Below, piece by piece: positions 14,666 through 22,866 of a DNA stretch of 26,978 bases. Made by a program: the position numbers and the translations under genes. The stretch lies in the NCBI GenBank assembly GCA_014859075.1, contig JACUUW010000003.1:1-26978 (forward strand), in the 5' to 3' direction. Under the pieces are notes generated by a model, which was given only the letters and a program-made list of their open reading frames with translations, was not told where the DNA came from and ran no database searches. The stretch is from Desulforudis sp. Lineage in GTDB: Bacteria; Bacillota; Desulfotomaculia; Desulfotomaculales; Desulforudaceae. Positions within the stretch are counted from its first letter, which is position 1, and each line of letters opens with the position of its first letter.

Positions 14666-15127
14666 CTATTCCAGGCCGGGGAACTTGTGCTGGCGGAGGG
14701 CCTCGTAGAGCAGGACGGCGACCGCGTTGGACAGGTTCAGGGATCGGGCGGCGGACAGCTTCGGTAAACGGACGCAGGTGTCGGCGTTGGCTTCCAGGAG
14801 TTCGTCGGGCAGCCCGGCGGTTTCCTTGCCGAAGACCAGAAACGACCCGGCCGGATAGTCAACCTCGGTATAGCGCCTGCCGTGCCGGGCGGTGGCGAAA
14901 AAGAAGGCTCCATCCGGGTATTGCTTCCGGAGGTCGCCAAAGCTCTGGTGGTGGTGTACCTCGACCAGGTGCCAGTAGTCGAGGCCGGCCCGCTTCAGGT
15001 AACGGTCGGATACCGAAAAACCGAGTGGGTGCACCAAGTGCAGCATCGCCCCGGTGGCCGCGCACGTTCTGGCGACGTTCCCGGTGTTCTGAGGAATTTC
15101 CGGCTCCACCAAGACCACATGAAACAT
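14666..15127 (-). CDS. trmL: tRNA (cytidine/uridine-34 2'-O)-methyltransferase
   Basis: This 153-residue SPOUT-fold enzyme methylates the ribose of the wobble base in leucine tRNAs using S-adenosylmethionine. The knot motifs are clear: EPEIPQNTGNVARTCAA (residues 8-24), LVFGKETAGLPDELL (about 98-112) and RSLNLSNAVAVLLYEALRQ near the C-terminus. Length is that of the TrmL (YibK/CspR) group, which lacks the extra domains of other SpoU enzymes. The start is ATG at 15127, three bases after the stop of the CoA-binding gene, with GGGAG nearby, so the two are translationally close. The known targets are tRNA-Leu CAA and UAA; a tRNA-Leu(CAA) is encoded at 1309-1396 in this same window. Confidence 0.93.
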   Translation of the reverse strand: MFHVVLVEPEIPQNTGNVARTCAATGAMLHLVHPLGFSVSDRYLKRAGLDYWHLVEVHHHQSFGDLRKQYPDGAFFFATARHGRRYTEVDYPAGSFLVFGKETAGLPDELLEANADTCVRLPKLSAARSLNLSNAVAVLLYEALRQHKFPGLE

Positions 15128-15130
15128 TCT

Positions 15131-15547
15131 TTATGCTCCCAGGATCCGCCCGTGTTCGATAAGCATGCACCGGTCCATCACCGCCGTGATTCCGTGGGCG
15201 GCGGCCACTGCGGCGGCTTCGGCGCTGACCACGCCGAGCGGCAGCCAGATCGCCCGTGGTTGCAGTCTCAAAGCCGCTTCCACAAAAGGCAGGACATCCT
15301 CGCTACGCCGGAAGACGTAGACGATGTCCACCGGCACCGGTATGTCTTCCAAGCGGCGGTACACCGGCTCCCCAAGGATTTCGACGGCCCTGGGGTGCAC
15401 CGGGATGATCCGGTAGCCGTGGGCCTGCAAATAAGCGGCCACCCGGTGACTGTCCCGATCCGGCTTGGGTGAGAGCCCCACCACCGCCACCGTTCGGCCT
15501 TTATCTATAAGTTCACGCATCTCCCCGTCGTCGGGATTACTGAACAC
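15131..15547 (-). CDS. CoA-binding domain protein (CoA_binding_2, YccU-like)
   Basis: This 138-residue protein is a single Rossmann-like CoA-binding domain. It shows TVAVVGLSPKPDRDSHRVAAYLQAHGYRIIPVHP, then EPVYRRLEDIPVPVDIVYVFRRSEDV and AIWLPLGVVSAEA, the pattern of the stand-alone YccU/YneT family. No ligase or acetyltransferase partner domain is attached, so it is likely a ligand-binding protein of unknown role. I chose GTG at 15547 because GGGAGGAG lies about ten bases upstream; an earlier GTG at 15556 is too close to that site and the frame further upstream lacks one. It overlaps nothing and is three bases from trmL. Confidence 0.87.
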   Translation of the reverse strand: MFSNPDDGEMRELIDKGRTVAVVGLSPKPDRDSHRVAAYLQAHGYRIIPVHPRAVEILGEPVYRRLEDIPVPVDIVYVFRRSEDVLPFVEAALRLQPRAIWLPLGVVSAEAAAVAAAHGITAVMDRCMLIEHGRILGA

Positions 15548-15673
15548 TGCTGTCACTCCTCCCCAGCCTGAGTCGAATATGTCCCACGACAACACTGGGA
15601 AACGGGGAAAGTCCCCCCTTTTTAGCACCCAGCGCTATCGACTGCCGGTAAAGACTTCTATAATCTAAGAAAC

Positions 15674-15700
15674 ATGTTAACAAAGACATCTCTATGTCAA
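15674..15700 (-). promoter_or_regulatory. Possible promoter for the CoA-binding/trmL pair
   Basis: On the minus strand a perfect TTGACA (15700-15695) is followed after 15 bases by TAACAT (four of six consensus). The short spacing makes this uncertain. Confidence 0.3.
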
Positions 15701-15708
15701 TTCTTTAA

Positions 15709-15757
15709 CTTAGGGGCCTGACCCCAAAGTGACCCCTAAGGTGCCTGGCACTTTTTT
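15709..15757. repeat. Intergenic palindromic repeat with GTGCCTGGCAC
   Basis: CTTAGGGG (15709-15716) and CCCCTAAG (15733-15740) form a perfect inverted pair, related to the palindrome at 3632-3665. Directly after comes GTGCC-T-GGCAC and six T (15741-15757), a sequence nearly repeated at 14587-14600. It lies beyond the 3' end of the GH15 gene. Confidence 0.6.
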
Positions 15758-15777
15758 CTTTTTCCCTTCATCTCATA

Positions 15778-17766
15778 TTAATCGGCTGGCTCTGCTGCTG
15801 GCAAGTCCCGGAGTGATTGCCATTTCTCGAGGTAGCTCAACACCACCTGACAGTAGGTGGCGTGTGACCACGTCAGCGGGGCGACCGAAAGTGGTTCGCC
15901 GGTGTACGGGTGTGCCTGTTCAGGCAGCATTCCGGTGTCGATACGGTACCGGTGCGCCCATTCGAGCAACGCGCGCGCCGGCCTCAGGTCCTCCAATGAA
16001 GTGGCTGAATCCACGTACCAATTAGCCAGCCACAACGTGCAAATAAACCACGGGTTTCCCGGCACGTGTTCAAGGTCGTCACTCCGCTTGAAGTAGTAAT
16101 CGTTGGCGTAGCGCGCCACCCCGCCGATCTCGGTCTTAACCCGAAGCCCCTCGGCCACGGCGCGCATGGTCCCCACCACGCGCGGGTCTTCCACCGGCAG
16201 AAGTTCCAGGCCCGCCACCCAGTACAGGTTGGCGTCCAGGGTGTAATCCGTAGTCCAATTCCCGTCCGGCCCGCGGGTGAGGCCCCGGATGAACCGGTTC
16301 AACTCGGGGCTGTAAAGCTCCCGCAAAATGGCGTCGTGCAGTTCTTGCGCCGCCGTCTCCCAGGTCTCCCGGGAGCATCGGTCGCCTAACAGGGCGGCGC
16401 ACCGGGCGGCGGCCGTCAGCCCCGCCCAGACCGCCGCCGCCGTGAAGGTGAACACGCCCCGGCGTTCCTCCCAGAGGTCGAAGCTCGGCCGGGGCAGGCC
16501 GGTATCGGGATCGCGGTAGCCAGCCATAAAGTCGCCCGCGGGCTTCACCAGCGGCAGGTAAACCGAGGCCACAAACTCGATGTTCCGGGTGTGCGTGAAA
16601 TGCCGCCACAGCCCCCACAACACCAACCCCGTTTCGTCCTCCTGAATGGGCAGCCTGTCCTCGTCGCCCCCCGACCAGGGGTGCCAGCTGGAACCCAAGG
16701 TCCCGTCGGGGTTATACTTGTGGTAAAAATATCCTTTATGGCCGATTGTCCGGGCGGCGAACCGGTAAAAAGCGGCTGTAATCTCGTGATAACCGGCCCG
16801 GTCCAAGACCGCGGCCACGAGCGCCCCGTCGCGCGGCCAGACGTAAGAGTAGTGATCGCGGTTGGTGGCCAGAATATCGGTGTCGTTGGCCGCCAGGACC
16901 GCACCCCCGTTGTCGATCTGGGTCCGGGTGACCAGAAGACTGATCCGGAACAAATCCACCAGTTCAGGGGATAGGTCTGCCCAATCCCGTTCGGCCGTAG
17001 CCAGCCAGTTACGCCAGTATGAGGCCGTCTCTTGCAGCAGAACGTCGACGGTGTTGCCGGCCACCCACTTGTGCAGGTCCCGTACCTCTTGCAGGTTGCG
17101 CCCGACTGCAATCCACAGATCCACCGCGGCCTGGCCGCAGGATTCGAGCGCCGCCCGGAAGCTGACGGTGCTGTCGACCGAACCCTGGTCGGTCGGGTTC
17201 ATACCCAAAAGGCCGTCCTCGGCGTCACGGGCGCTGCCCTCCCGTCCCCCGCCGAGCCGTTTTTGGACCTGATACTGCCAGATGCCCTTCTCCCCGCCGG
17301 AACCGCTCAGGTACAGATAGTAGTCACGTTTGTAGTGGCACATGGCCCGGAGGGTCGGATCGAAAACGGCGGTGTCACCAATGTCCGTGCCGCCCACATA
17401 AAAGTCACCGGTGAAAAAAAGCCGCACTTCGCGGGCTTCAGGGCTGTGGTTCTGGATGTGAATCCGCCGCAGGAAAACGTTCTCGCGGTAGTGCACCGCG
17501 TCGCGGACGGTCAGCGAGAGCATCTGTTCGGCATTGGCCGCCGTAGTTTCGGCCACCAGCGTTTCCGGCGCATACCCGATCGGTTTGGTCCACTGGGGGC
17601 TTTCAATCCAGGAAAAAGCGCCGTCAACCCAAACGCCTAATAAGCATTTTCCTCCCGAAACGTGGTTTTCCAGGCCGACAAACGGGTAATATAAGTCCCG
17701 AATGCTTAGATCGTTGTCGAGATTGACGAGCATTCGACCGTTGCCCAAAACTATATGGCGCGGCAA
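15778..17766 (-). CDS. GH15 family glucoamylase-like glycoside hydrolase
   Basis: This 662-residue protein has the bacterial glucoamylase/glucodextranase layout: an N-terminal beta-sandwich (about 1-260) and an (alpha/alpha)6 barrel (about 270-650). Substrate-binding SYVWPRDGA (307-315) is present. The two catalytic glutamates are seen in FDLWEERRG (Glu433/434, general acid) and GMLPEQAHP (Glu616, general base). GH15 enzymes release glucose from alpha-glucan non-reducing ends by inversion; trehalases also occur in the family. There is no signal peptide, so it should act inside the cell on stored glucan. The start is TTG at 17766 with GGAGG eight bases upstream. It is divergent from the DUF4912-GH57 pair. 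Confidence 0.92.
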   Translation of the reverse strand: MPRHIVLGNGRMLVNLDNDLSIRDLYYPFVGLENHVSGGKCLLGVWVDGAFSWIESPQWTKPIGYAPETLVAETTAANAEQMLSLTVRDAVHYRENVFLRRIHIQNHSPEAREVRLFFTGDFYVGGTDIGDTAVFDPTLRAMCHYKRDYYLYLSGSGGEKGIWQYQVQKRLGGGREGSARDAEDGLLGMNPTDQGSVDSTVSFRAALESCGQAAVDLWIAVGRNLQEVRDLHKWVAGNTVDVLLQETASYWRNWLATAERDWADLSPELVDLFRISLLVTRTQIDNGGAVLAANDTDILATNRDHYSYVWPRDGALVAAVLDRAGYHEITAAFYRFAARTIGHKGYFYHKYNPDGTLGSSWHPWSGGDEDRLPIQEDETGLVLWGLWRHFTHTRNIEFVASVYLPLVKPAGDFMAGYRDPDTGLPRPSFDLWEERRGVFTFTAAAVWAGLTAAARCAALLGDRCSRETWETAAQELHDAILRELYSPELNRFIRGLTRGPDGNWTTDYTLDANLYWVAGLELLPVEDPRVVGTMRAVAEGLRVKTEIGGVARYANDYYFKRSDDLEHVPGNPWFICTLWLANWYVDSATSLEDLRPARALLEWAHRYRIDTGMLPEQAHPYTGEPLSVAPLTWSHATYCQVVLSYLEKWQSLRDLPAAEPAD

Positions 17767-17914
17767 GCGTCAGTCCTCCATTTTTGCAAGATGTTTTTTA
17801 AATAAAGCCATTTGGTCGGGGAATACTAAAAAAAAGCCTTCTCAATGGAACTAATCTTTACATGAAAAGTGCGAAATATTTTCTGAAACGATTATGTGCA
17901 AAGGGGGAAGACCA

Positions 17915-18649
17915 TTGACTGCGTTGATCTGGGCCATTGCCGCCATGAGTGTTGCCCTGGCAGTGGGTATTTTTTTATTGGTACGCAACAAAGACGGCGC
18001 TCGGCAGACCGCAAAACCAGAAGTCCGAAAACCTGAATTATTTGACTTCGAACTGGCTCGCGAAATCGACTTTCCAGCGCCGGAATCACCGCGGGAGGCG
18101 GTGGTGGAGTTGCCCCGGAAATACGGGCGGGACCGCTTGGTGCTGATGGCCCGGGACCCGTACTGGCTTTATGCATACTGGGAGGTATCCGCCGCCAGGC
18201 AGGACGTCTTTTCGGAGCAGTTCGGCCCCGCCGCCTGGCCGGCTTTCCGGCCCATGCTCAGGGTTTACGACATCACCGGGGTTGACAAGTTCAACGGCGG
18301 CAATGCGCAGAGTTACGTGGACATCCCCGTGAGCGCGGAGGCGGACAGTTGGCATATTGAAGTCGGTCAGGCCGACCGGACCTTCTGCGTCGACCTCGGG
18401 CGCGTGCTGCCGACGGGGGAATTTGTGACCCTGCTCCGGTCAAACGTGGCCACGACGCCGCGGGCGACAATTTCGGACCGCCTCGACGAGGAATGGATGT
18501 GGCTTGAGGATGTGTACCGTTCCCTGACCAGAATGCACACAGGCGTCAGTTCGCCGCTGCTGATCGAAGAAATGCGGGAACGCATGGGGGTCGCTCCCCT
18601 GGGCATTAGTTCTCCTGAATTCATAGCCAGGAGGGAAGAAGACAACTGA
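17915..18649 (+). CDS. DUF4912 domain protein with N-terminal membrane anchor
   Basis: This 244-residue protein starts with one hydrophobic segment (LIWAIAAMSVALAVGIFLLV, residues 4-23) and a charged linker, then a DUF4912 domain with YGRDRLVLMARDPYWLYAYWEVS, LRVYDIT and WHIEVGQADRTFCVDLG. The domain looks like a small carbohydrate-binding-type beta sandwich; its function is not established. I prefer TTG at 17915, where AAGGGGG sits seven to eight bases upstream; an ATG at 17894 would put that ribosome site inside the gene. Its stop overlaps the GH57 start by one base, so translation is coupled. By context it may hold the GH57 enzyme or a glucan at the membrane. Confidence 0.82.
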   Translation: MTALIWAIAAMSVALAVGIFLLVRNKDGARQTAKPEVRKPELFDFELAREIDFPAPESPREAVVELPRKYGRDRLVLMARDPYWLYAYWEVSAARQDVFSEQFGPAAWPAFRPMLRVYDITGVDKFNGGNAQSYVDIPVSAEADSWHIEVGQADRTFCVDLGRVLPTGEFVTLLRSNVATTPRATISDRLDEEWMWLEDVYRSLTRMHTGVSSPLLIEEMRERMGVAPLGISSPEFIARREEDN

Positions 18650-20253
18650 TGGCTAAAGGATATCTTGCACTGGTACTTCACGCCCACCTCCCATACGTAC
18701 GTCACCCCGAACACGCCTACTCCCTGGAGGAGCGGTGGCTGTACGAGGCGATCACCGAAACATACATTCCGCTGATCTGGCTGCTGGAGCGATTGCTCCG
18801 TGACCACGTCCCCTTCAAACTGACGGTATCTCTATCCCCCACCTTGATGTCAATGCTGGCGGACGATTTCCTTCAACACCGGTACCTGGCCCACCTGGAC
18901 AAAATGCTGGAGCTGGGGGAACGGGAGGTGCGTCGGACCAGGGACACTCCCTTCCACGACACCGCCCGGATGTACCGCGACCGGCTGCACGGCGCCAGGG
19001 ACACCTTTGTCCGCCGCTACGACCGGAATCTGGTGCGGGCATTCAAAGGATTTCTGGAATCAGGGCATGTGGAGGTAATCACCTCGGCGGCCACTCACGG
19101 TTACCTCCCCCTAATGATGGTCCACGGGGAAGCAGTACGTGCCCAGGTGGAAACGGGTGTCCGGACCTTTCGCAAACATTTCGGACGCAACCCCGCGGGG
19201 CTGTGGCTACCGGAGTGCAGTTATACGGCCGGCCTGGACGAAATCCTGAAAGAATACGGGTTGCGCTATTTCTTCACTGACACCCACGGCCTTTTGTTCG
19301 CCTCGCACCGGCCGCGGTTCGGCATCTTCGCGCCGGTATTCTGCCCGTCGGGCGTCGCCGCTTTCGGCCGGGACCTGGAATCCTCCAAGCAGGTTTGGAG
19401 CGTACAGGAAGGCTATCCGGGAGACTACAACTACCGGGAGTACTACCGGGATATCGGGTTCGACCTGGACTTCGACTACATCAAACCGTACATTCACCCG
19501 ACGGGCCTGCGGGTGAATACCGGGTTCAAATACTACCGGATCACCGGCAAAACCAACCACAAGGAACCCTACGTGCAGGAATGGGGACGGAACACGGCCG
19601 ACGCCCACGCCGGCAACTTCATGTTCAACCGGGAGCACCAGGTACATTATCTGGCCCGGGTGATGGAAAGGCCCCCACTGATCGTCGCCCCTTACGACGC
19701 CGAGCTCTTCGGCCACTGGTGGTTCGAGGGGCCGTACTGGCTGGAATCACTGATGCGCAAGATCGCCCACGATCAGGACACGGTGGAGCTGATCACCCCT
19801 TCGGGGTATCTGCGGCATTTTCCCTGCAACCAGGTGGTCACCCCCTGCTCCTCCAGTTGGGGAAACAAGGGTTACCACGAGGTATGGCTCAACCGTTCCA
19901 ACGACTGGATCTACCGCCACCTGCACTGGGCGGCCGAGCAGATGATCGCGCTGGCCCGCGAGTACCCGCAGGCTGAAGGTGTACAACGGCGCGCTCTGAA
20001 CCAGGCAGCCCGGGAACTGCTGCTGGCCCAGGCCAGTGACTGGGCCTTCATCATGGCGACCGAAACCATGGTCGAATATGCGGTGCGGCGCACCAAGACC
20101 CACCTGTTGAATTTTAAGGGCTTGTGGCACCAGATTCGGGAAGACCGGCTGGAACCATACTGGCTGGAAGAACTGGAAAACCAGAACAACTTGTTCGACG
20201 ATCTGGACTATTCCGTCTACGCCGGGGCTGAGTCGGCGATTTCAAAACCATAA
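18649..20253 (+). CDS. GH57 1,4-alpha-glucan branching-type enzyme (with DUF1957)
   Basis: This 534-residue protein is a GH57 glycoside hydrolase followed by the DUF1957 C-terminal helical domain. HAHLPYVRHPE (11-21) opens the distorted barrel. The nucleophile Glu189 lies in GLWLPECSYTAG and the acid/base Asp350 in IVAPYDAELFGHWWFEG, close to the positions in the characterised Thermococcus and Thermus branching enzymes. WGNKGYHEVWLN and the DWAFIMATETMVEYAVRR segment belong to the C-terminal part. It probably makes alpha-1,6 branches in an alpha-glucan; hydrolytic members exist. The ATG at 18649 overlaps the DUF4912 stop (TGATG). No signal peptide. Confidence 0.93.
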   Translation: MAKGYLALVLHAHLPYVRHPEHAYSLEERWLYEAITETYIPLIWLLERLLRDHVPFKLTVSLSPTLMSMLADDFLQHRYLAHLDKMLELGEREVRRTRDTPFHDTARMYRDRLHGARDTFVRRYDRNLVRAFKGFLESGHVEVITSAATHGYLPLMMVHGEAVRAQVETGVRTFRKHFGRNPAGLWLPECSYTAGLDEILKEYGLRYFFTDTHGLLFASHRPRFGIFAPVFCPSGVAAFGRDLESSKQVWSVQEGYPGDYNYREYYRDIGFDLDFDYIKPYIHPTGLRVNTGFKYYRITGKTNHKEPYVQEWGRNTADAHAGNFMFNREHQVHYLARVMERPPLIVAPYDAELFGHWWFEGPYWLESLMRKIAHDQDTVELITPSGYLRHFPCNQVVTPCSSSWGNKGYHEVWLNRSNDWIYRHLHWAAEQMIALAREYPQAEGVQRRALNQAARELLLAQASDWAFIMATETMVEYAVRRTKTHLLNFKGLWHQIREDRLEPYWLEELENQNNLFDDLDYSVYAGAESAISKP

Positions 20254-20374
20254 TACCAGCCGGACTGGGCCCGGCGTGTAGAACAGCACATCATCCACCG
20301 GCACAACGCCACCGCCAGCATGGAGACCGGGCCGAGCGGCACCTTCCGGCGTTCAGGCCGCCGCCGGACCTTCC

Positions 20375-22831
20375 TTAATCCGGTGACTCGATGATCTTGT
20401 GGATCTTGTCCACATACAAGTCGGTCAATTCCTCGGCGATTTCCATGGACGTTCCCTCACTGAACACCCGGCATACAGGCTTGTCCGGATCGGGCAGAAC
20501 CAGGGCCCACCCCTGCTGGTGAAACACCTTCACACCGTCGGTCAATTCGAGTTCCCCCGCGTGCTCGTCCTCGATCAGCTTGCGGATCACCCGGCCCTTG
20601 GCCTGCCAGGAGACGGGGATTTCTTTCTTGGTCAGGTAAATGTCAGGGATTTCGTCGACCAGGCGGGAAAGCGCAATCCTCTCTTCGGCCACCAAACTAA
20701 GGATCCGTACCAACGCCGCCAAAGCGTCGAAGTGTAGGAAGAACTGAGAGACGTCTTGCTTCAACACCGCATCCACGTACTCGCGGGGCGCGGTCTTGGC
20801 GCGGACCACCTGACCCCGATACCGATCCGCCAGCGCGTCGATCGCCTGAGAGCTATTCACCGGCACCACCACCGGGCCGCCCCGGGTCTTAAAAGTATAC
20901 AACGCAATCAGCGCGGTAAGCAGATCGTCCTGGATCACCCGGCCCCGATCATCTATCAGAATCAGGTACTCCCCGTTGGCGTCCAAAACCGCCCCGCCGC
21001 TTGCTTGCCGTTCCTTCACGGACCGGGCCATCAACGGCAGTTCCCGGCACAACTCGTTCCAACTCCGCGGTCGGCCACCGCCCTGTATTCCTTCCACATT
21101 TTCCGCGTCCAGGCCCAACTTCCGGAAAAGTGCCGGCACGTAGGCCTCCAGACTGGCTTCGTCATAGGCCAGTAACAAACTCAGGCCGGTGTTGCGCAGC
21201 GCGTCGCGGTTGGCTTCCCGCACCAGATGCTGCAAATAGGCCTCGGTCATGGCCGGCACGTAGTCGGCTTCGGAAACACGGGCAGGATCAACCCGGGTAA
21301 AGTCCTCCCGGGCCAGCAAGTTTTCGATCTTCCGTTCCTGGCTACGGGAAATGTTGCCGCCCTCCGGGTTGGTGAATACCAGGGTCACCTTGTCCGGCTC
21401 GCGGGTCGAGTATTGGACGTGCACCCCACCGGCGCACTCCAAGGCCCGGACGCTGAAACGGTGCATGGGCAGCGTACCCCGGCCCAGGACGGCCACCTCC
21501 GCTCCGCCGCTCTGGAGGCCGCTGATCACCGCCTTTCGCAGCATGGCGGTGGCCGGGAAGGCGTCGCTGCTCACGGCCACCCGCCCGTCCTTAACCGTCG
21601 ACCCGTAGGCGCTGGCCACCCGGGCGGCGAACTCCGGGGTGATTTCTACGTTTACCAGGCCGGTGATGCCCTCGGCCCCAAAAACATTCTTGCTGAGCCG
21701 GGTGCCCCAAATCAAGCTCTCGGACACCGTGGCGCCCATTTCCACCAGTTTGTGCGGCCAAAGCTTCACTTCAGGCTTTAGAGTCCCGCCCTCCTTGATC
21801 ACTGAATCGCTACCCACCACCGCGCCTTCGTAAACCCCGGCGCCGGCTTGGACTTGGACCCGGCTGCACAGGACCGTACCGCGAAGCGCCGCGTTCCGCC
21901 CCACGAACACCCGGTCCCAGAGCACGCTGCGCTTCACCGTGGCACCCGCCTGAATGAGGCAACCGCTGCCGATCACACTGAACGGCTCGATTCTGGCACC
22001 CCGGTCTATTTGCGTGTGGTCTCCGATCAGAACCGGGCCCTGCAGTTCCACTCGGGGATCCAGTAATACGTTCTCGCCCACCCAGAGCTGGGGTTCGGCT
22101 TCCCGGCCCGGAATCTCCAGCCGCACGGCACCGGCCAGCGCGTCATACTGGGCCTGAACATACTGTTGGATGTTACCGATGTCACACCAGTACCCGGAGA
22201 GCGTCAGTCCGTAAAGCGGTCTGTTTTCCCGCAACAGCGTGGGGAACAAATCCTGCGAGAAGTCGAACTTTCGGCCCTGCTCAAAATAATCGAGGACTTC
22301 CGGTTGAAGCACGTAAATGCCGGTGTTTACCGTGTCGCTGAACACCTCGGCCCAACCGGGCTTTTCCAAGAATCGGATGATTTGCCCCGCCTGACCTGTG
22401 ATTACAACGCCGTATTCCAGGGGGCATTCCACCCGGGTGAGCGCCAGGGTGGCCACCGCTCCGCGGGCCCGGTGAAAATCAACGGCCTCCGAAAGGTCCA
22501 GGTCGGTCAGAGCGTCCCCGCTGATCACCACGAAGGTCTCGTCGAGAAAATCCCCGGCGTTCTTGACACTGCCGGCGGTGCCCAGCGGTGTCTCCTCGAC
22601 GAAGTAATGAAGTCGCACCCCGTACTCGGATCCGTCCCCAAAGTGGTCCTTGATCGCTTCGGGGAGATACTGCAGGGTCACCCCGATATCGGTGATTCCG
22701 TGCTTTTTCAACAGGTCGATACAATAGGCCATCACCGGCCGGTTCAGTACCGGCACCATCGGTTTGGGACGGTTACAGGTCAGCGGTCGCAGTCGGGACC
22801 CTTCCCCACCCGCCATGATGATCGCCTTCAC
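20375..22831 (-). CDS. Sugar-1-phosphate nucleotidyltransferase fused to a degenerate phosphohexomutase domain
   Basis: This 818-residue fusion has an N-terminal nucleotidyltransferase (about 1-240) with MAGGEGSRLRPLT (6-18), KPMVPVLNRP and VNTGIYVL, a left-handed beta-helix of hexapeptide repeats (about 250-375), and a phosphoglucomutase/phosphomannomutase-like part (about 385-818). The last has lost the key motifs: where active enzymes have the phosphoserine TASHNP, this has QYSTREP (473-479), and the metal loop DGDxDR is replaced by LDANGEYL (616-623). It is likely a non-catalytic domain. The nucleotide and sugar cannot be read from sequence; annotations of relatives vary between GDP-mannose and glucose. 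The start is GTG at 22831 with GGAGGG five bases upstream, 35 bases after the GT4 gene. Confidence 0.9.
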   Translation of the reverse strand: MKAIIMAGGEGSRLRPLTCNRPKPMVPVLNRPVMAYCIDLLKKHGITDIGVTLQYLPEAIKDHFGDGSEYGVRLHYFVEETPLGTAGSVKNAGDFLDETFVVISGDALTDLDLSEAVDFHRARGAVATLALTRVECPLEYGVVITGQAGQIIRFLEKPGWAEVFSDTVNTGIYVLQPEVLDYFEQGRKFDFSQDLFPTLLRENRPLYGLTLSGYWCDIGNIQQYVQAQYDALAGAVRLEIPGREAEPQLWVGENVLLDPRVELQGPVLIGDHTQIDRGARIEPFSVIGSGCLIQAGATVKRSVLWDRVFVGRNAALRGTVLCSRVQVQAGAGVYEGAVVGSDSVIKEGGTLKPEVKLWPHKLVEMGATVSESLIWGTRLSKNVFGAEGITGLVNVEITPEFAARVASAYGSTVKDGRVAVSSDAFPATAMLRKAVISGLQSGGAEVAVLGRGTLPMHRFSVRALECAGGVHVQYSTREPDKVTLVFTNPEGGNISRSQERKIENLLAREDFTRVDPARVSEADYVPAMTEAYLQHLVREANRDALRNTGLSLLLAYDEASLEAYVPALFRKLGLDAENVEGIQGGGRPRSWNELCRELPLMARSVKERQASGGAVLDANGEYLILIDDRGRVIQDDLLTALIALYTFKTRGGPVVVPVNSSQAIDALADRYRGQVVRAKTAPREYVDAVLKQDVSQFFLHFDALAALVRILSLVAEERIALSRLVDEIPDIYLTKKEIPVSWQAKGRVIRKLIEDEHAGELELTDGVKVFHQQGWALVLPDPDKPVCRVFSEGTSMEIAEELTDLYVDKIHKIIESPD

Positions 22832-22866
22832 ACAATCCCTCCGTTTTTGTGTGTCTTTTAGGAAGA

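Noticed and set aside
20254..20374. In-frame open stretch after the GH57 stop codon
   Set aside because: About 40 codons without a stop are expected by chance at this GC content, and GH57/DUF1957 proteins normally end where this one does. No terminator or gene was recognised.
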